A DNA stretch of 64,000 bases from Gammaproteobacteria bacterium. Lineage in GTDB: Bacteria > Pseudomonadota > Gammaproteobacteria > Ga0077536. Below the pieces are notes generated by a model that was given only the letters and a program-made list of their open reading frames with translations, had not been told where the DNA came from and ran no database searches. Shown here piece after piece: positions 7,635 through 17,155 of the stretch (the stretch's first letter is position 1; each line of letters begins with the position of its first letter). The DNA is taken from NCBI GenBank assembly GCA_020849475.1, contig JADLGE010000088.1:17703-81702 (forward strand). The letters are read 5' to 3'. Position numbers and translations under genes: made by a program.

Positions 7635-8960
7635 ATGAACGAACGCAGTGGCGAACGGCGCGAAGGCTCCCTGGACGCTCCGACCCGGCATCCGATTGCG
7701 TGGCAAGAAGAGTCGTTTTACGACGAAGCCGCGCTCGAAAAGGAGCTTGAGCGGGTCTATGACATCTGCCACGGTTGTCGGCGCTGCGTAAGCCTGTGCA
7801 ATGCGTTCCCGACGCTGTTCGACCTGGTCGACAACTCCAGCACCATGGAAGTGGACGGCATTGCCAAGGCCGATTACGGCAAGGTCGTCGATCAATGCTA
7901 CCTGTGCGATCTGTGTTACATGACCAAGTGCCCCTACGTGCCACCCCACGAGTGGAACGTGGATTTTCCGCATCTCATGCTGCGCGCCAAGGCAGTCAAG
8001 TTCAAAAAGGAAGGCGCGTCGCTGCGCGACAAGGTGCTGACCTCGACCGACATGGTCGGCTCGCTGGCCGGCATTCCGGTGGTCGCCGAAGTGGTGAACG
8101 CGGTCAACGCCAACGGCGCGGCGCGCAAGCTCATGCAGAGCGCCATTGGCGTGCATGCCGAGGCGCCGCTGCCCAAATTCCACAGCAACAATGCGCGCAA
8201 AGTGCTGGCCAAGCGGCCGGCGGCCAGCAACACCGACGATGCAATCGCGCTCTACCTCACTTGCTATGGCAATCGCAATGCGCCCGAGACCGTGGCCGAC
8301 ATGGTGGCGGTGTTCGAGCACAACGGCATCGCGGTGCGCCTGTTGGAGAAGGAGGTGTGCTGCGGCATGCCCAAGCTCGAACTGGGCGATCTCGAGACCG
8401 TGGCCAGGCACAAGGACATCAACATTCCCCCCTTGCTGAGGCTGGCCGAGCAGGGGCTGCGCATTACCGCGCCGATTCCGAGTTGCGTACTCATGTATCG
8501 CCAGGAATTGCCCTTGCTGTTCCCCGAGGACGAGCGCGTGCAGAAAGTGCGGGCGGCGTTCGTCGACCCGTACGAATACCTCATGGCGCGCCATCGCGCC
8601 GGCAAGCTGCGGACGGATTTCAAAAGCAGCATAGGCAAGGTTGCCTGGCATGCGCCCTGCCATCAGCGGGTGCAGAACATCGGGCAGAAGACCCGCGAGA
8701 TGCTGGAACTCGTGCCGGGCACCGAAGTGGTGGTCATCGACCGCTGCTCCGGGCATGACGGCACCTACGCCGTCAAGGAAGAAAATTATGCTTTCGCGCA
8801 GAAGATCTGCCGGCCCATCGTCAAGCGTATCTCTGACAGCCAGGTCGACCATTACGTCAGTGACTGTCCGATGGCCGGCGAACTGATTGAGCATGGCGTT
8901 GCCAATGGCAGCCATGCGACTTCGGCTTTCACTCTACTGAAGCACGCTTACGGAATCTGA
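7635..8960 (+). CDS. (Fe-S)-binding oxidoreductase, GlpC/heterodisulfide-reductase-like
   Basis: 441 residues. Two [4Fe-4S] motifs lie near the N-terminus: Cys45, 48, 51 and 55 (CHGCRRCVSLCN) and Cys88, 91, 94 and 99 (CYLCDLCYMTKCP). They are followed by two cysteine-rich CCG-type domains, one with VCCGMPKLE and the second with HAPCHQRVQ and RCSGHDGTYAVK. This is the GlpC/HdrB architecture, which moves electrons between quinone or disulfide partners and other proteins. No flavin domain is present. Between rubrerythrin and DUF3501, the likely role is to feed electrons to peroxide reduction (inference). Confidence 0.88.
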   Translation: MNERSGERREGSLDAPTRHPIAWQEESFYDEAALEKELERVYDICHGCRRCVSLCNAFPTLFDLVDNSSTMEVDGIAKADYGKVVDQCYLCDLCYMTKCPYVPPHEWNVDFPHLMLRAKAVKFKKEGASLRDKVLTSTDMVGSLAGIPVVAEVVNAVNANGAARKLMQSAIGVHAEAPLPKFHSNNARKVLAKRPAASNTDDAIALYLTCYGNRNAPETVADMVAVFEHNGIAVRLLEKEVCCGMPKLELGDLETVARHKDINIPPLLRLAEQGLRITAPIPSCVLMYRQELPLLFPEDERVQKVRAAFVDPYEYLMARHRAGKLRTDFKSSIGKVAWHAPCHQRVQNIGQKTREMLELVPGTEVVVIDRCSGHDGTYAVKEENYAFAQKICRPIVKRISDSQVDHYVSDCPMAGELIEHGVANGSHATSAFTLLKHAYGI

Positions 8961-8969
8961 CCACCTGCC

Positions 8970-9551
8970 ATGCAAAAGCTGACCCGCGCCGAACTGCTCA
9001 CTCTCGAGGCCTATCACGAACAGCGTGCCGACATGCGCCGCCGCGTGCTCGCGCACAAGGCCAATCGCAAGGTCTTTATCGGCGCCCACGTGGGGCTGTA
9101 TTTCGAAGACCGCCTGACGGTGCAATACCAGATCCAGGAAATGCTGCGCGTCGAGCGCATCTTTGCGAGCGCCGCCATCGAGGAAGAACTGGCGGCCTAC
9201 AATCCGCTCATTCCCGACGGCGACAACTTGAAAGCAACCTTCATGCTGGAGTACGAGGACGTCGCCGAGCGGCAGCTGGCGCTGGCACGCCTGCGCGGTG
9301 TCGAGCACCGCGTGTGGCTGGAAGTCGCCGGTTCGCCGCGCGTGTTCGGCATCGCCGATGAGGATCTCGAACGGGCCGACGAAGACAAGACCTCGGCGGT
9401 GCACTTTCTGCGCTTCCAGCTCGACGCCGACGCAATCAAGGCCTTCCAGCAGGGCGCCGAGGTCAGATTCGGCATCGATCATCCGGCCTGCCAGGCCGAG
9501 GTCGCGTTGACGCCGGCGGTGCGCGAGACCCTTGCCGCCGATTTCAGTTGA
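8970..9551 (+). CDS. DUF3501 family protein
   Basis: 193 residues. Recognisable DUF3501 features are the start LTRAELLTLEAYHEQRADMR, the central FEDRLTVQYQIQEMLRVE and NPLIPDGDNLKATFMLEY, and the late VHFLRFQL followed by a FGIDHPA motif. The function is unknown; the family is found next to rubrerythrin and Fe-S oxidoreductases in many proteobacteria. It begins 9 bases after the preceding gene and closes the operon. No signal peptide or membrane segment. Confidence 0.88.
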   Translation: MQKLTRAELLTLEAYHEQRADMRRRVLAHKANRKVFIGAHVGLYFEDRLTVQYQIQEMLRVERIFASAAIEEELAAYNPLIPDGDNLKATFMLEYEDVAERQLALARLRGVEHRVWLEVAGSPRVFGIADEDLERADEDKTSAVHFLRFQLDADAIKAFQQGAEVRFGIDHPACQAEVALTPAVRETLAADFS

Positions 9552-9585
9552 GGGCGGCGAGCGTTTCGCACAGCCAGGGGCTTTG

Positions 9586-9593
9586 GCATAATC
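9586..9593 (+). promoter_or_regulatory. Possible -10 element of the parE promoter
   Basis: GGCATAAT lies about 26 bases before the parE ATG in the 67-base gap after DUF3501. No clear -35 hexamer is visible. Confidence 0.35.
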
Positions 9594-9618
9594 GCGCCGG
9601 TTTTCGCCACGCCAACGA

Positions 9619-11538
9619 ATGCGCCGCCGGCGCGATGGAATCCAGCCTTTGAGCTCACGCTACGACGCCGCGGACATTGAAGTCCTGACCGGTCTTGAAC
9701 CGGTACGCAAACGGCCGGGGATGTATACCGACACCTCGCGCCCCAATCACCTGGTGCAGGAGGTGGTCGACAACAGCGTCGACGAGGCCATCGCCGGGCA
9801 CTGCTCGCAAATCGATGTGACGCTGCATGCCGATGGCGCCATCACGGTCGCTGACAACGGTCGCGGTATGCCGGTGGACGAGCATCCGGGCGAGAAGATC
9901 AGCGGCGTGGAAGTGGTGCTGACGCGCCTGCACGCGGGCGGCAAGTTCTCGCGCAAGAACTATAAGTACTCGGGCGGCCTGCATGGCGTGGGCGTGTCGG
10001 TGGTCAACGCCTTGTCGAAGGAACTCGAGGTGCGCGTGCGCCGTGGCGGCCGCGAGTACATGATGTCTTTCCGCGGTGGCGAAACGCACAGCTCCCTGAA
10101 AGAAGTTGGCACCGTCGGCGCGCGCAACACCGGCACCAGCATCCGCTTTCTGCCCGACGAAAAATATTTCGACACGGTCAAAATCGCCCTGCCGCGCCTG
10201 AAACACCTGCTGCGCGCCAAGGCCGTGCTGTGTCCCGGACTCACCATCAAGTTCCACGACGAAGCGAGCAGCGAAAAGCTCGAGTGGCATTTCGAACATG
10301 GCCTGACCAGCTACCTTGCCGAAGCGCTGCAAGGTGCGGAGCTGGTGCCGAATGAACCGTTCACCGGCGACATCGAAGGATCGCACGAACACGCAACCTG
10401 GGCCTTGCACTGGGTCGCCGATGAATTCGAGCTGGTGACCGAATCCTATGTGAACCTCGTGCCGACAGTGCAGGGCGGCACCCATGTTGCCGGTCTGCGG
10501 CAGGGCCTGCTGGAGGCGATGCGCGAGTTCTGCGACAACCGCAATCTCCTGCCGCGCGGCGTCAAGCTCGCCCCCGAAGATGTCTTCGAACGGTGCACCT
10601 ACATCCTGTCGGTGAAGCTCGAAGAGCCGCAGTTCTCTGGCCAGACCAAGGAGCGCCTGTCATCGCGCGGTTGCGCGGCCTTCGTCACCGGCGTGGTGCG
10701 CGATGCCTTCAGCCTGTGGCTGCACCAGCACGTGGAAAGCGGCGAGCATATTGCTGAAATCGCCATCAGCCGCGCGCAGCGGCGCTTGAAAGCCGCCAAG
10801 GTGGTGCGCAAGCGCGTGACCGGCAACGGCCCGGCGCTGCCCGGCAAGCTCGCCGATTGCTCGGGCCAGGAGTTCGAACGCACCGAGTTGTTCCTGGTCG
10901 AGGGCGACTCCGCCGGCGGCTCGGCCAAGCAGGCGCGCGACCGCGAGTTCCAGGCCATCCTGCCCTTGCGCGGCAAGATTCTGAATACCTGGGAAGTCGA
11001 TTCGGCGCAGGTGCTGGCGTCCAATGAAGTGCATGACATCGCCGTCGCGCTCGGTATCGATCCGGGCGCGCCCGATCTCACCAACCTGCGCTACGGCAAG
11101 GTCTGCATCCTGGCCGACGCCGATTCTGACGGCCTGCACATCGCGACCCTGCTGTGCGCGTTGTTCGTCAAGCATTTCCGTTCGCTGGTCGAGGCGGGGC
11201 GGGTGTACGTAGCCATGCCGCCCTTGTTCCGCATCGATGTCGGCAAGGAGGTCTTCTACGCGCTCGACGAAGACGAGAAGACCGCCGTGCTCGAGCGCAT
11301 CACCGCGCAGAAGATCAAAGGCCGGGTCAACGTGCAGCGCTTCAAGGGTCTCGGTGAAATGAATCCCCTGCAGTTGCGCGAGACCACCATGGCCACCGCC
11401 ACCCGTCGCCTGGTGCGATTGAATATCGACAATCCCGAGGAATGTGTGGCCTTGATGGACATGCTGCTGGCCAAGAAGCGTTCCGGCGATCGGCGCGCAT
11501 GGCTGGAACGCAAGGGCAACCTTGCGAGTGTCAATTGA
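9619..11538 (+). CDS. parE: DNA topoisomerase IV subunit B
   Basis: 639 residues. GHKL ATPase domain with LTGLEPVRKRPGMY, VVDNSVDEA and the SGGLHGVGVSVVN lid region. The transducer is followed by the TOPRIM domain with ELFLVEGDSAGG and ILADADSDGLH; DSDG is the ParE-type rather than GyrB-type sequence. The C-terminus ends with the FKGLGEMNP segment. Together with ParC it decatenates sister chromosomes. The ATG at 9619 gives ten extra residues; a TTG at 9649 would give the same N-terminal length as E. coli ParE, so the start is uncertain. parC follows 14 bases later. Confidence 0.96.
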   Translation: MRRRRDGIQPLSSRYDAADIEVLTGLEPVRKRPGMYTDTSRPNHLVQEVVDNSVDEAIAGHCSQIDVTLHADGAITVADNGRGMPVDEHPGEKISGVEVVLTRLHAGGKFSRKNYKYSGGLHGVGVSVVNALSKELEVRVRRGGREYMMSFRGGETHSSLKEVGTVGARNTGTSIRFLPDEKYFDTVKIALPRLKHLLRAKAVLCPGLTIKFHDEASSEKLEWHFEHGLTSYLAEALQGAELVPNEPFTGDIEGSHEHATWALHWVADEFELVTESYVNLVPTVQGGTHVAGLRQGLLEAMREFCDNRNLLPRGVKLAPEDVFERCTYILSVKLEEPQFSGQTKERLSSRGCAAFVTGVVRDAFSLWLHQHVESGEHIAEIAISRAQRRLKAAKVVRKRVTGNGPALPGKLADCSGQEFERTELFLVEGDSAGGSAKQARDREFQAILPLRGKILNTWEVDSAQVLASNEVHDIAVALGIDPGAPDLTNLRYGKVCILADADSDGLHIATLLCALFVKHFRSLVEAGRVYVAMPPLFRIDVGKEVFYALDEDEKTAVLERITAQKIKGRVNVQRFKGLGEMNPLQLRETTMATATRRLVRLNIDNPEECVALMDMLLAKKRSGDRRAWLERKGNLASVN

Positions 11539-11552
11539 GGACCTGAACGACC

Positions 11553-13799
11553 ATGGCCAGTGGCGACGATTCATTCGATCTGGAGCAGATCCCCTTAAGC
11601 GAATTCACCGAGCGCGCCTACCTCGATTATTCGATGTACGTGATTCTCGATCGCGCCCTGCCGCATATCGGCGACGGTCTGAAGCCGGTGCAGCGGCGCA
11701 TTATTTATGCAATGTCGGAGCTTGGCCTCGACGCCACCGCCAAGTTCAAGAAGTCGGCGCGCACCGTCGGCGATGTGATCGGCAAGTTCCACCCGCACGG
11801 CGATTCGGCCTGTTACGAAGCGATGGTGCTGATGGCGCAGCCCTTCAGCTATCGCTATCCCTTGATCGACGGCCAGGGCAATTGGGGCTCGACCGACGAC
11901 CCGAAGTCCTTCGCCGCCATGCGCTACACCGAAGCCAAGCTCACGCCCTATGCGGACGTGCTGCTCGGCGAACTCGCGCAGGGCACCGCCGACTGGGTGC
12001 CGAACTTCGACGGCACGCTGGAAGAGCCATCCTTGCTGCCGGCGCGTCTGCCCAATGTGCTGTTGAACGGCACCACCGGCATCGCGGTCGGCATGGCGAC
12101 CGACATTCCGCCGCACAATCTGCGGGAAGTGGCGCAGGCCTGCATCCATCTGCTCGACGAACCCAAGGCCACGCTGGATGACTTGTGCAACATCATCCCG
12201 GCGCCGGACTTTCCCGGCGGTGGCGAGATCATCACCTCGCGCGCCGATCTGCGCGCACTGTACGCAACCGGCAATGGCACGGTGCGCTTGCGCGCGAAGT
12301 ACGTGACGGAAGACGGCAACATCATCGTCACGGCGCTGCCTTACCAGAGTTCGGGCTCGAAGATCCTCGAGCAGATTGCCGCGCAGATGCAGGCCAAGAA
12401 GCTGCCACTCATCGAAGATCTGCGCGACGAGTCGTCCCATGAGACGCCGGTGCGGCTGGTACTGGTGCCGCGCTCGAACCGCGTCGACGTCGAGCCCTTG
12501 ATGCAGCATCTGTTCGCGACCACCGATCTCGAACGCAATTACCGTGTCAATCTCAACGTGATTGGCGCCGATGGCCTGCCGGCGGTCTACAACCTGCGCG
12601 ATCTTCTGAACAACTGGCTGGAGTACCGCGTCAGTACGGTGCGGCGCCGCCTGCAGTTCCGCCTCGACAAGGTCATGGCGCGCCTGCATGTGTTGGAAGG
12701 CTATCTCATCGCCTTTCTCAACATCGATGAAGTCATTCACATCATCCGCACCGAAGAGCACCCCAAGGCGGTGTTGATGGTGCGTTTCGGCCTCACCGAT
12801 ATCCAGGCCGACGCCATTCTCGATCTGCGCCTGCGTCACCTCGCGCGCCTCGAGGAAATGCGTATCCGCGGCGAGCAGGCGGAGCTCGAAAAGGAGCGCA
12901 AGGCACTCGAACAGACCCTCGGCTCGAACAGGCGTCTGCGCAACCTGGTGCGCGACGAGATTCACGCCGACATGGAGAAATTCGGCGACGCGCGGCGCTG
13001 CGAAGTCATTGAGCGAGAGGCGGCGCAGGCACTGGCGGAGACCGATCTCATCGCTGCCGAAGCGGTGACGGTGGTGCTGTCGACCAAGGGCTGGGTGCGC
13101 GCGGCGAAGGGCCACGATCTCAATCCGCGCGAGCTGAGTTTCCGCAGTGGCGACGAATACCAGGCCGCGGCGCGCGGCAAGAGCAACCAGAACGCGGTGT
13201 TCTTCGATTCGACCGGCCGCGCCTACACCTTGCCCGCCCATGGCCTGCCATCGGCGCGGGGCCTCGGCGAGCCTTTGTCAGGCCGGCTCACGCCGCCCGA
13301 AGGTGCGACCTTTGCCGGTGTGGTGATGGCGGGCACGCGGCCGTGGGTGTTGATGGCGTCCGATCACGGCTATGGCTTCATCGCCGAAGTCGAAGAACTC
13401 ACCACCAAGAACCGCGCTGGCAAAGCGGTGTTGAGCCTTGCACCCGGCGCACGGGTGTTGTCGCCGGTGGCGTTCGACAATCCCGATGAGGAATGGGTGG
13501 CATGCGCGACCAACAGCGGTCACCTGCTGGTGTTTCCGGTCGCGGAGATGCCACGCATGGCGCGCGGCAAGGGCCAGAAGATCATGCAGATCCCGACCAA
13601 CAAGCTGCGCTCGCGTGAAGAGATCATGCAGGCGATTTGCGTGTTGAAGCCGGGCCAGGAATTACGCATCTATTCCGGCAACCGCCACCTCACCTTGAAG
13701 GATGCCGACCAGCAGCATTACGTTGCCGACAGGGCGCGGCGCGGGCTGAAGTTGCCACGCGGCTTTCAGCGCGTTGATCGTATCGAGGCGGTGGAATAG
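11553..13799 (+). CDS. parC: DNA topoisomerase IV subunit A
   Basis: 748 residues. The breakage-reunion domain has the catalytic Tyr125 in [10 protein letters not shown]. The quinolone region reads [18 protein letters not shown], with Ser85 and Glu89 at the positions of E. coli ParC Ser80 and Glu84, so no common fluoroquinolone-resistance change is present. A coiled-coil tower ([20 protein letters not shown]) and a shortened beta-pinwheel C-terminus follow. Forms the heterotetramer with ParE encoded just upstream. A large antisense open frame covers most of it but shows no family signature. Confidence 0.96.
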   Translation: MASGDDSFDLEQIPLSEFTERAYLDYSMYVILDRALPHIGDGLKPVQRRIIYAMSELGLDATAKFKKSARTVGDVIGKFHPHGDSACYEAMVLMAQPFSYRYPLIDGQGNWGSTDDPKSFAAMRYTEAKLTPYADVLLGELAQGTADWVPNFDGTLEEPSLLPARLPNVLLNGTTGIAVGMATDIPPHNLREVAQACIHLLDEPKATLDDLCNIIPAPDFPGGGEIITSRADLRALYATGNGTVRLRAKYVTEDGNIIVTALPYQSSGSKILEQIAAQMQAKKLPLIEDLRDESSHETPVRLVLVPRSNRVDVEPLMQHLFATTDLERNYRVNLNVIGADGLPAVYNLRDLLNNWLEYRVSTVRRRLQFRLDKVMARLHVLEGYLIAFLNIDEVIHIIRTEEHPKAVLMVRFGLTDIQADAILDLRLRHLARLEEMRIRGEQAELEKERKALEQTLGSNRRLRNLVRDEIHADMEKFGDARRCEVIEREAAQALAETDLIAAEAVTVVLSTKGWVRAAKGHDLNPRELSFRSGDEYQAAARGKSNQNAVFFDSTGRAYTLPAHGLPSARGLGEPLSGRLTPPEGATFAGVVMAGTRPWVLMASDHGYGFIAEVEELTTKNRAGKAVLSLAPGARVLSPVAFDNPDEEWVACATNSGHLLVFPVAEMPRMARGKGQKIMQIPTNKLRSREEIMQAICVLKPGQELRIYSGNRHLTLKDADQQHYVADRARRGLKLPRGFQRVDRIEAVE

Positions 13800-13804
13800 C
13801 GGGA

Positions 13805-13878
13805 TAAAAAAGGCGGGCCGGCGCAAGCGCCGGCCCGCTAGGTTGAACGGACCAGGGAGGGTAGGGATGTTCCGTTCA
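13805..13878 (-). ncRNA. Candidate sRNA or structured 3' UTR downstream of epmB, with strong terminator
   Basis: On the - strand the first hairpin has stem TGAACGGA / TCCGTTCA (13878-13844) and a 19-base C-rich loop containing CCCTACCCTCCCTGG. The second is a perfect 11-bp stem GCGGGCCGGCG / CGCCGGCCCGC around CTTG (13838-13813), followed by CCTTTTTTATC. A C-rich anti-Shine-Dalgarno-like loop ahead of a terminator is the plan of several known regulatory RNAs. It begins about 100 bases after the epmB stop, so it could be only the epmB terminator. The + strand lacks a T-tail after the stem. Confidence 0.45.
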
Positions 13879-13976
13879 GACCCCTGTATCGTCCCCAAAC
13901 GGCCGGCCCTTTAGATTTTTTTTGCGACCTACTGCGCTTTGCGCGCGACGCAGCGAGTCGAGCGATTGGCGGCTTT

Positions 13977-14981
13977 TTACAGCGCCGACAGCGGCAGTTT
14001 GCTGTCCGCGCCTGGTACCTCGCGCACGAAGCGCGGCACCAGATAGCCGGGCAGTCGCGCGCGCAGTGCCTGTTCGATGTGCGCGGCGCGCAGGTCGCCG
14101 GCATCGAAATGCGCGGTGCCGCGCACCCGATCCAGCACATGCACGTAATAAGGCAGCACACCCGCTTCAAACAGCGTTTCGCAGAGCGCGGCGAGCGTCA
14201 TCGCGTCGTCATTCACGCCGCGCAATAACACGGCCTGATTGAGCAGAGTGACACCAGCGCGTTTCAGCGCGGCGAGCGCCGCGCGCACTTCGGAATCCAG
14301 CTCCTGTGCATGATTGGCGTGGATCACCAGCGCCGTGTTCATGCGTGCCGTGGCAAGCACATCGAGCAGTCGCGAGGTGATGCGGGCCGGCAGCACTACC
14401 GGCAAGCGCGAATGGATGCGCAGACGACGGACATGGGGCAGGGCGTCGAGCCGCGTCACCAGCGACGCCAGCTGGGCATCGTCCAGCACCAGTGGATCGC
14501 CGCCACTCAGGATCACCTCGTGCAAGGAAGTGTCGGCCGCGAGGGCGCCGAGCGCGGCGCTGAGGGCGGCGTTGCCGACGCTCTCCCCGTAAGGAAACTC
14601 GCGGCGGAAACAGTAGCGGCAATGAATGGCGCAGGCGCCGGTCACCATCAGCAAGGCGCGGCCCTGGTATTTGCGAATGAGCGCGCCGTCGGCGTAGTGG
14701 CTGGTCTCCTGCAACGGGTCGGCGCTATAGCCGGCGACGTCCTCGTCCTCGACGGACAAGGGCAGGACCTGGCGGAGCAGGGCGTCATCGACATCGCCAG
14801 GGCGCATGCGCGCCGCAAACGCGCGCGTCACGCGGAACGGAAAGGGGCTGTCAGGCGCGAGGGCGACCGCATCGGCGGCGATGCCGAGGTCGGCCAACAG
14901 CTGCGCGGGCGAGCGGTAGGCATCACGCAATTGCGCGCGCCAATCCGCCGTCTCCACCACCTGCTGGCTTCGCGCTATCAT
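13977..14981 (-). CDS. epmB: EF-P beta-lysylation protein EpmB (lysine 2,3-aminomutase-like)
   Basis: About 334 residues. Radical-SAM enzyme that converts (S)-alpha-lysine to (R)-beta-lysine for attachment to EF-P. The [4Fe-4S]-SAM motif is CAIHCRYC (CxxxCxxC), preceded by [18 protein letters not shown] is the conserved GGDP, and [11 protein letters not shown] is typical of the aminomutase core. The PLP-lysine region lies toward the end. ATG 14981 gives the same length as E. coli EpmB; an upstream ATG at 15023 would overlap the divergent efp gene. With efp and epmA beside it the assignment is firm. Confidence 0.95.
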   Translation of the reverse strand: MIARSQQVVETADWRAQLRDAYRSPAQLLADLGIAADAVALAPDSPFPFRVTRAFAARMRPGDVDDALLRQVLPLSVEDEDVAGYSADPLQETSHYADGALIRKYQGRALLMVTGACAIHCRYCFRREFPYGESVGNAALSAALGALAADTSLHEVILSGGDPLVLDDAQLASLVTRLDALPHVRRLRIHSRLPVVLPARITSRLLDVLATARMNTALVIHANHAQELDSEVRAALAALKRAGVTLLNQAVLLRGVNDDAMTLAALCETLFEAGVLPYYVHVLDRVRGTAHFDAGDLRAAHIEQALRARLPGYLVPRFVREVPGADSKLPLSAL

Positions 14982-15015
14982 GTCGGCCGCCGAAATTCTG
15001 GAAACACCAAGGTCT

Positions 15016-15585
15016 ATGGCCACTTACAGCACGAACCAGTTCAAGCCCGGGCTCAAGCTCATGTTTGATGGGGATCCCTATACCATCATCGACAACGAAT
15101 TCGTCAAACCCGGCAAGGGACAGGCGTTCAATCGTATCAAAATCCGTAATCTCAAGACCGGCCGCACCATCGAAAAGACCATGAAGTCCGGCGATACCGC
15201 GGAAGGCGCCGACGTGGTGGATCTGGAACTGCAGTTCCTCTACACCGACGGCGAGGAATACGTCTTCATGAACCCGCAGACCTTCGACCAGCTCATCGCG
15301 CCGGCCGCCGCCATGGCCGACGCGGCGAAGTGGCTGAAGGGCCAGGAGATGTGCCAGGTCACGCTGTGGAACGACGCTCCCTTGAGTGTTTCGCCGCCCA
15401 ACTTCGTGGTGCTGAAAATCATCGAGACCGATCCGGGTCTGCGCGGCGACACCGCCACCGGCGGCACCAAGCCGGCCAAGATGGAGACCGGCGCAGTGGT
15501 CAAGGTGCCGTTGTTCATCGAGCAGGGCGACCTGCTGCGCATCGACACCCGCACCGGTGAATACGTGTCACGCGCCAAGGAATAA
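15016..15585 (+). CDS. efp: Elongation factor P
   Basis: 189 residues, three beta-barrel domains (KOW-like, OB, C-terminal). It binds the ribosome between P and E sites and rescues stalling at consecutive prolines. The modification loop reads FVKPGKGQA with Lys34 at the tip, the residue beta-lysylated by EpmA/EpmB. The late [20 protein letters not shown] stretch is the conserved third domain. ATG 15016 is chosen because it gives [10 protein letters not shown], the family N-terminus. Divergent from epmB by 34 bases and followed at once by epmA. Confidence 0.97.
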   Translation: MATYSTNQFKPGLKLMFDGDPYTIIDNEFVKPGKGQAFNRIKIRNLKTGRTIEKTMKSGDTAEGADVVDLELQFLYTDGEEYVFMNPQTFDQLIAPAAAMADAAKWLKGQEMCQVTLWNDAPLSVSPPNFVVLKIIETDPGLRGDTATGGTKPAKMETGAVVKVPLFIEQGDLLRIDTRTGEYVSRAKE

Positions 15586-15595
15586 GCCGGTTCCC

Positions 15596-16594
15596 TTGCG
15601 CAACCCGGCTTGGCGACCCAGCGCATCGTTGACGACAATGCGCCGGCGCGCGGCGGTGGTGGCGGCCCTGCGTGCCTACTTCGACGCGCAGGGCGTATGC
15701 GAAGTGGCGACGCCGCTGCTGTCGCCCCAGGCCGCCACCGAGCCGACTCTCAGTAATCTCGCCGTCGCCCATCCTTTCGCCGGCAGCCGCGACTGGTATT
15801 TGCGTACCTCGCCCGAGTCGGCCATGAAGCGTCTGCTGGCGGCCGGCAGCGGTGACATCTACCAGCTCGGTCCGGTGTTTCGCGCCGACGAGCGCGGTCG
15901 TCATCACTTGACCGAATTCACGCTGCTCGAGTGGTACCGGGTCGGCTACACCTTGAGCGAACTCATGGACGATGTGGCGGGCGCGATGGCGGCCGCCGGC
16001 TTCAGCCGCGCCATCGCACGGCTGTCCTACGATGACTTGTTCGCGGGACAGTTCGGCGCGCCGCCCCAGGTGTTCGCCAATGCCGAGCTGGCTGCGCTGG
16101 CAAGCGCGCGCGGTCTGAACCTTTCGGCTGCCGATCAACAGGATCGCGCGCTGCTGCTCGATTGTCTGTACGCCTGCGTACTCGAACCCGCGCTCAAGAC
16201 CCTGGGCGCGGTGTTCCTTTATGACTATCCGCCTGAACTGCGGGCCTATGCGCGTCTCGGTGCAACGCAGCCAGTGCACGCCGCGCGTTTCGAACTGGTG
16301 GTCGATGGTCTTGAACTGGGCAATGGCTACTTCGAGATAGTCGATGCCGAAGAGCAGGCGCGCTGTTTCGCCGAAGAGAATGCCACGCGCGCCGCGCGCG
16401 AGCTGCCGCTGGTCGCGCCCGATTCGGCATGGCTCGCCGCGCTCAGCCACGGCCTGCCGGACTGTGCCGGCGTTGCCGTCGGCATCGAGCGTTTATTGAT
16501 GGTGCTTGGCCTCGGCGCCAGTGTCGACGAGGTCAGCCTGTTCGCCCACGAACTGGACGACGAGCAGCACGGCGCATGCTCGAGTATCACTTGA
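15596..16594 (+). CDS. epmA: EF-P lysine--tRNA-ligase-like modifying enzyme EpmA
   Basis: About 332 residues, a class II lysyl-tRNA synthetase catalytic core without the anticodon-binding domain. Motif 2 is FRADERGRHHLTEFTLLEWY, ELGNGYFEI carries substrate contacts, and motif 3 is GVAVGIERLLMVLGLG. It transfers beta-lysine to EF-P Lys34. The start is most likely the TTG at 15596, which brings RNPAWRPSAS into line with E. coli EpmA (SWQPSAS). The nearest in-frame ATG (15557) lies inside efp. Operonic with efp. Confidence 0.94.
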   Translation: MRNPAWRPSASLTTMRRRAAVVAALRAYFDAQGVCEVATPLLSPQAATEPTLSNLAVAHPFAGSRDWYLRTSPESAMKRLLAAGSGDIYQLGPVFRADERGRHHLTEFTLLEWYRVGYTLSELMDDVAGAMAAAGFSRAIARLSYDDLFAGQFGAPPQVFANAELAALASARGLNLSAADQQDRALLLDCLYACVLEPALKTLGAVFLYDYPPELRAYARLGATQPVHAARFELVVDGLELGNGYFEIVDAEEQARCFAEENATRAARELPLVAPDSAWLAALSHGLPDCAGVAVGIERLLMVLGLGASVDEVSLFAHELDDEQHGACSSIT

Positions 16595-16605
16595 AGTTCG
16601 ACATT

Positions 16606-16643
16606 CTGATTTTTTTGAATCAGTAACTTAAGTAGACTATCTG
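16606..16643 (+). promoter_or_regulatory. Probable promoter and small hairpin before the DUF6998-like gene
   Basis: TTGAAT (16615-16620) and TATCTG (16638-16643) are separated by exactly 17 bases in an unusually AT-rich patch. An inverted repeat CTGATT / AATCAG (16606-16623) overlaps the -35, so a regulator or the epmA transcript end may lie here. Confidence 0.5.
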
Positions 16644-16678
16644 AACCTGTACATGATTGACGGACTACAGCGCTAGCG

Positions 16679-17155
16679 ATGGGCGTTTACCAGATCGACA
16701 AATTGATGGGCGAAGCGCGCCGTCTCGCGGCGGAGTATCGCCGTGCGACCGGCAAGACACTGGCCATCAGCGGCGAGATTGCGATCAGCGATGCCATCAC
16801 CCTGCTTGGTCTGGAAGGGGCGCCCAGCGATGCCGAGGGTTACGACGCCTTGCGTCCCATCGAAGGCGGGGCTGACAAATTGCAGATCAAGGCGCGTGCG
16901 GTGTTCGACGACACGCGCCGGCCCCATCGCCTGGGGCAGCTCAAACTCGACAAGGACTGGGACGCGGTGCTGCTGGTTTTGATGGACGAAAACTACGAGC
17001 CGGTCGAAATTCACGAGGCCCGTCGCGCGCCGCTGGAAGCAGCGCTGGCTGAGGCCACACCGAACAAGCGCGGCACCGTGTCGGTCGGCCGCTTCAAGAT
17101 GATCGGTCGCTGCCTGTGGAGCCGTGAAGGCGCGGCCGACCCCGCCCCGCGTTGA
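16679..17155 (+). CDS. Conserved hypothetical protein, DUF6998-like
   Basis: 158 residues, soluble, no signal peptide. The N-terminal half (YQIDKLMGEARRLAAEYRRA, ISGEIAISDAITLLGL) is a helical DNA-binding-like segment. The C-terminal half (LQIKARAVFDDTR, LKLDKDWDAVLLVLMDENYEP, VGRFKMIGRCLW) is a beta-rich core reminiscent of restriction-type folds. I recognise the pattern as the DUF6998 type with moderate confidence; no catalytic residues can be claimed. Its TGA overlaps the TTG start of the helicase gene, implying co-translation and perhaps a shared role in DNA repair. Confidence 0.7.
   Translation: MGVYQIDKLMGEARRLAAEYRRATGKTLAISGEIAISDAITLLGLEGAPSDAEGYDALRPIEGGADKLQIKARAVFDDTRRPHRLGQLKLDKDWDAVLLVLMDENYEPVEIHEARRAPLEAALAEATPNKRGTVSVGRFKMIGRCLWSREGAADPAPR

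Noticed and set aside
7143..8915. A 590-residue open frame antisense to rubrerythrin and the Fe-S oxidoreductase
   Set aside because: Overlaps well-supported genes and has no recognisable motif.
11595..13241. A 548-residue open frame antisense to parC
   Set aside because: Opposite a complete topoisomerase subunit; no signature.
13839..13923. A + strand terminator or sRNA ending in the T8 run at 13916-13923
   Set aside because: The sequence just before the T-run (GGCCGGCC) has no loop to make a proper terminator stem; the - strand reading is better.
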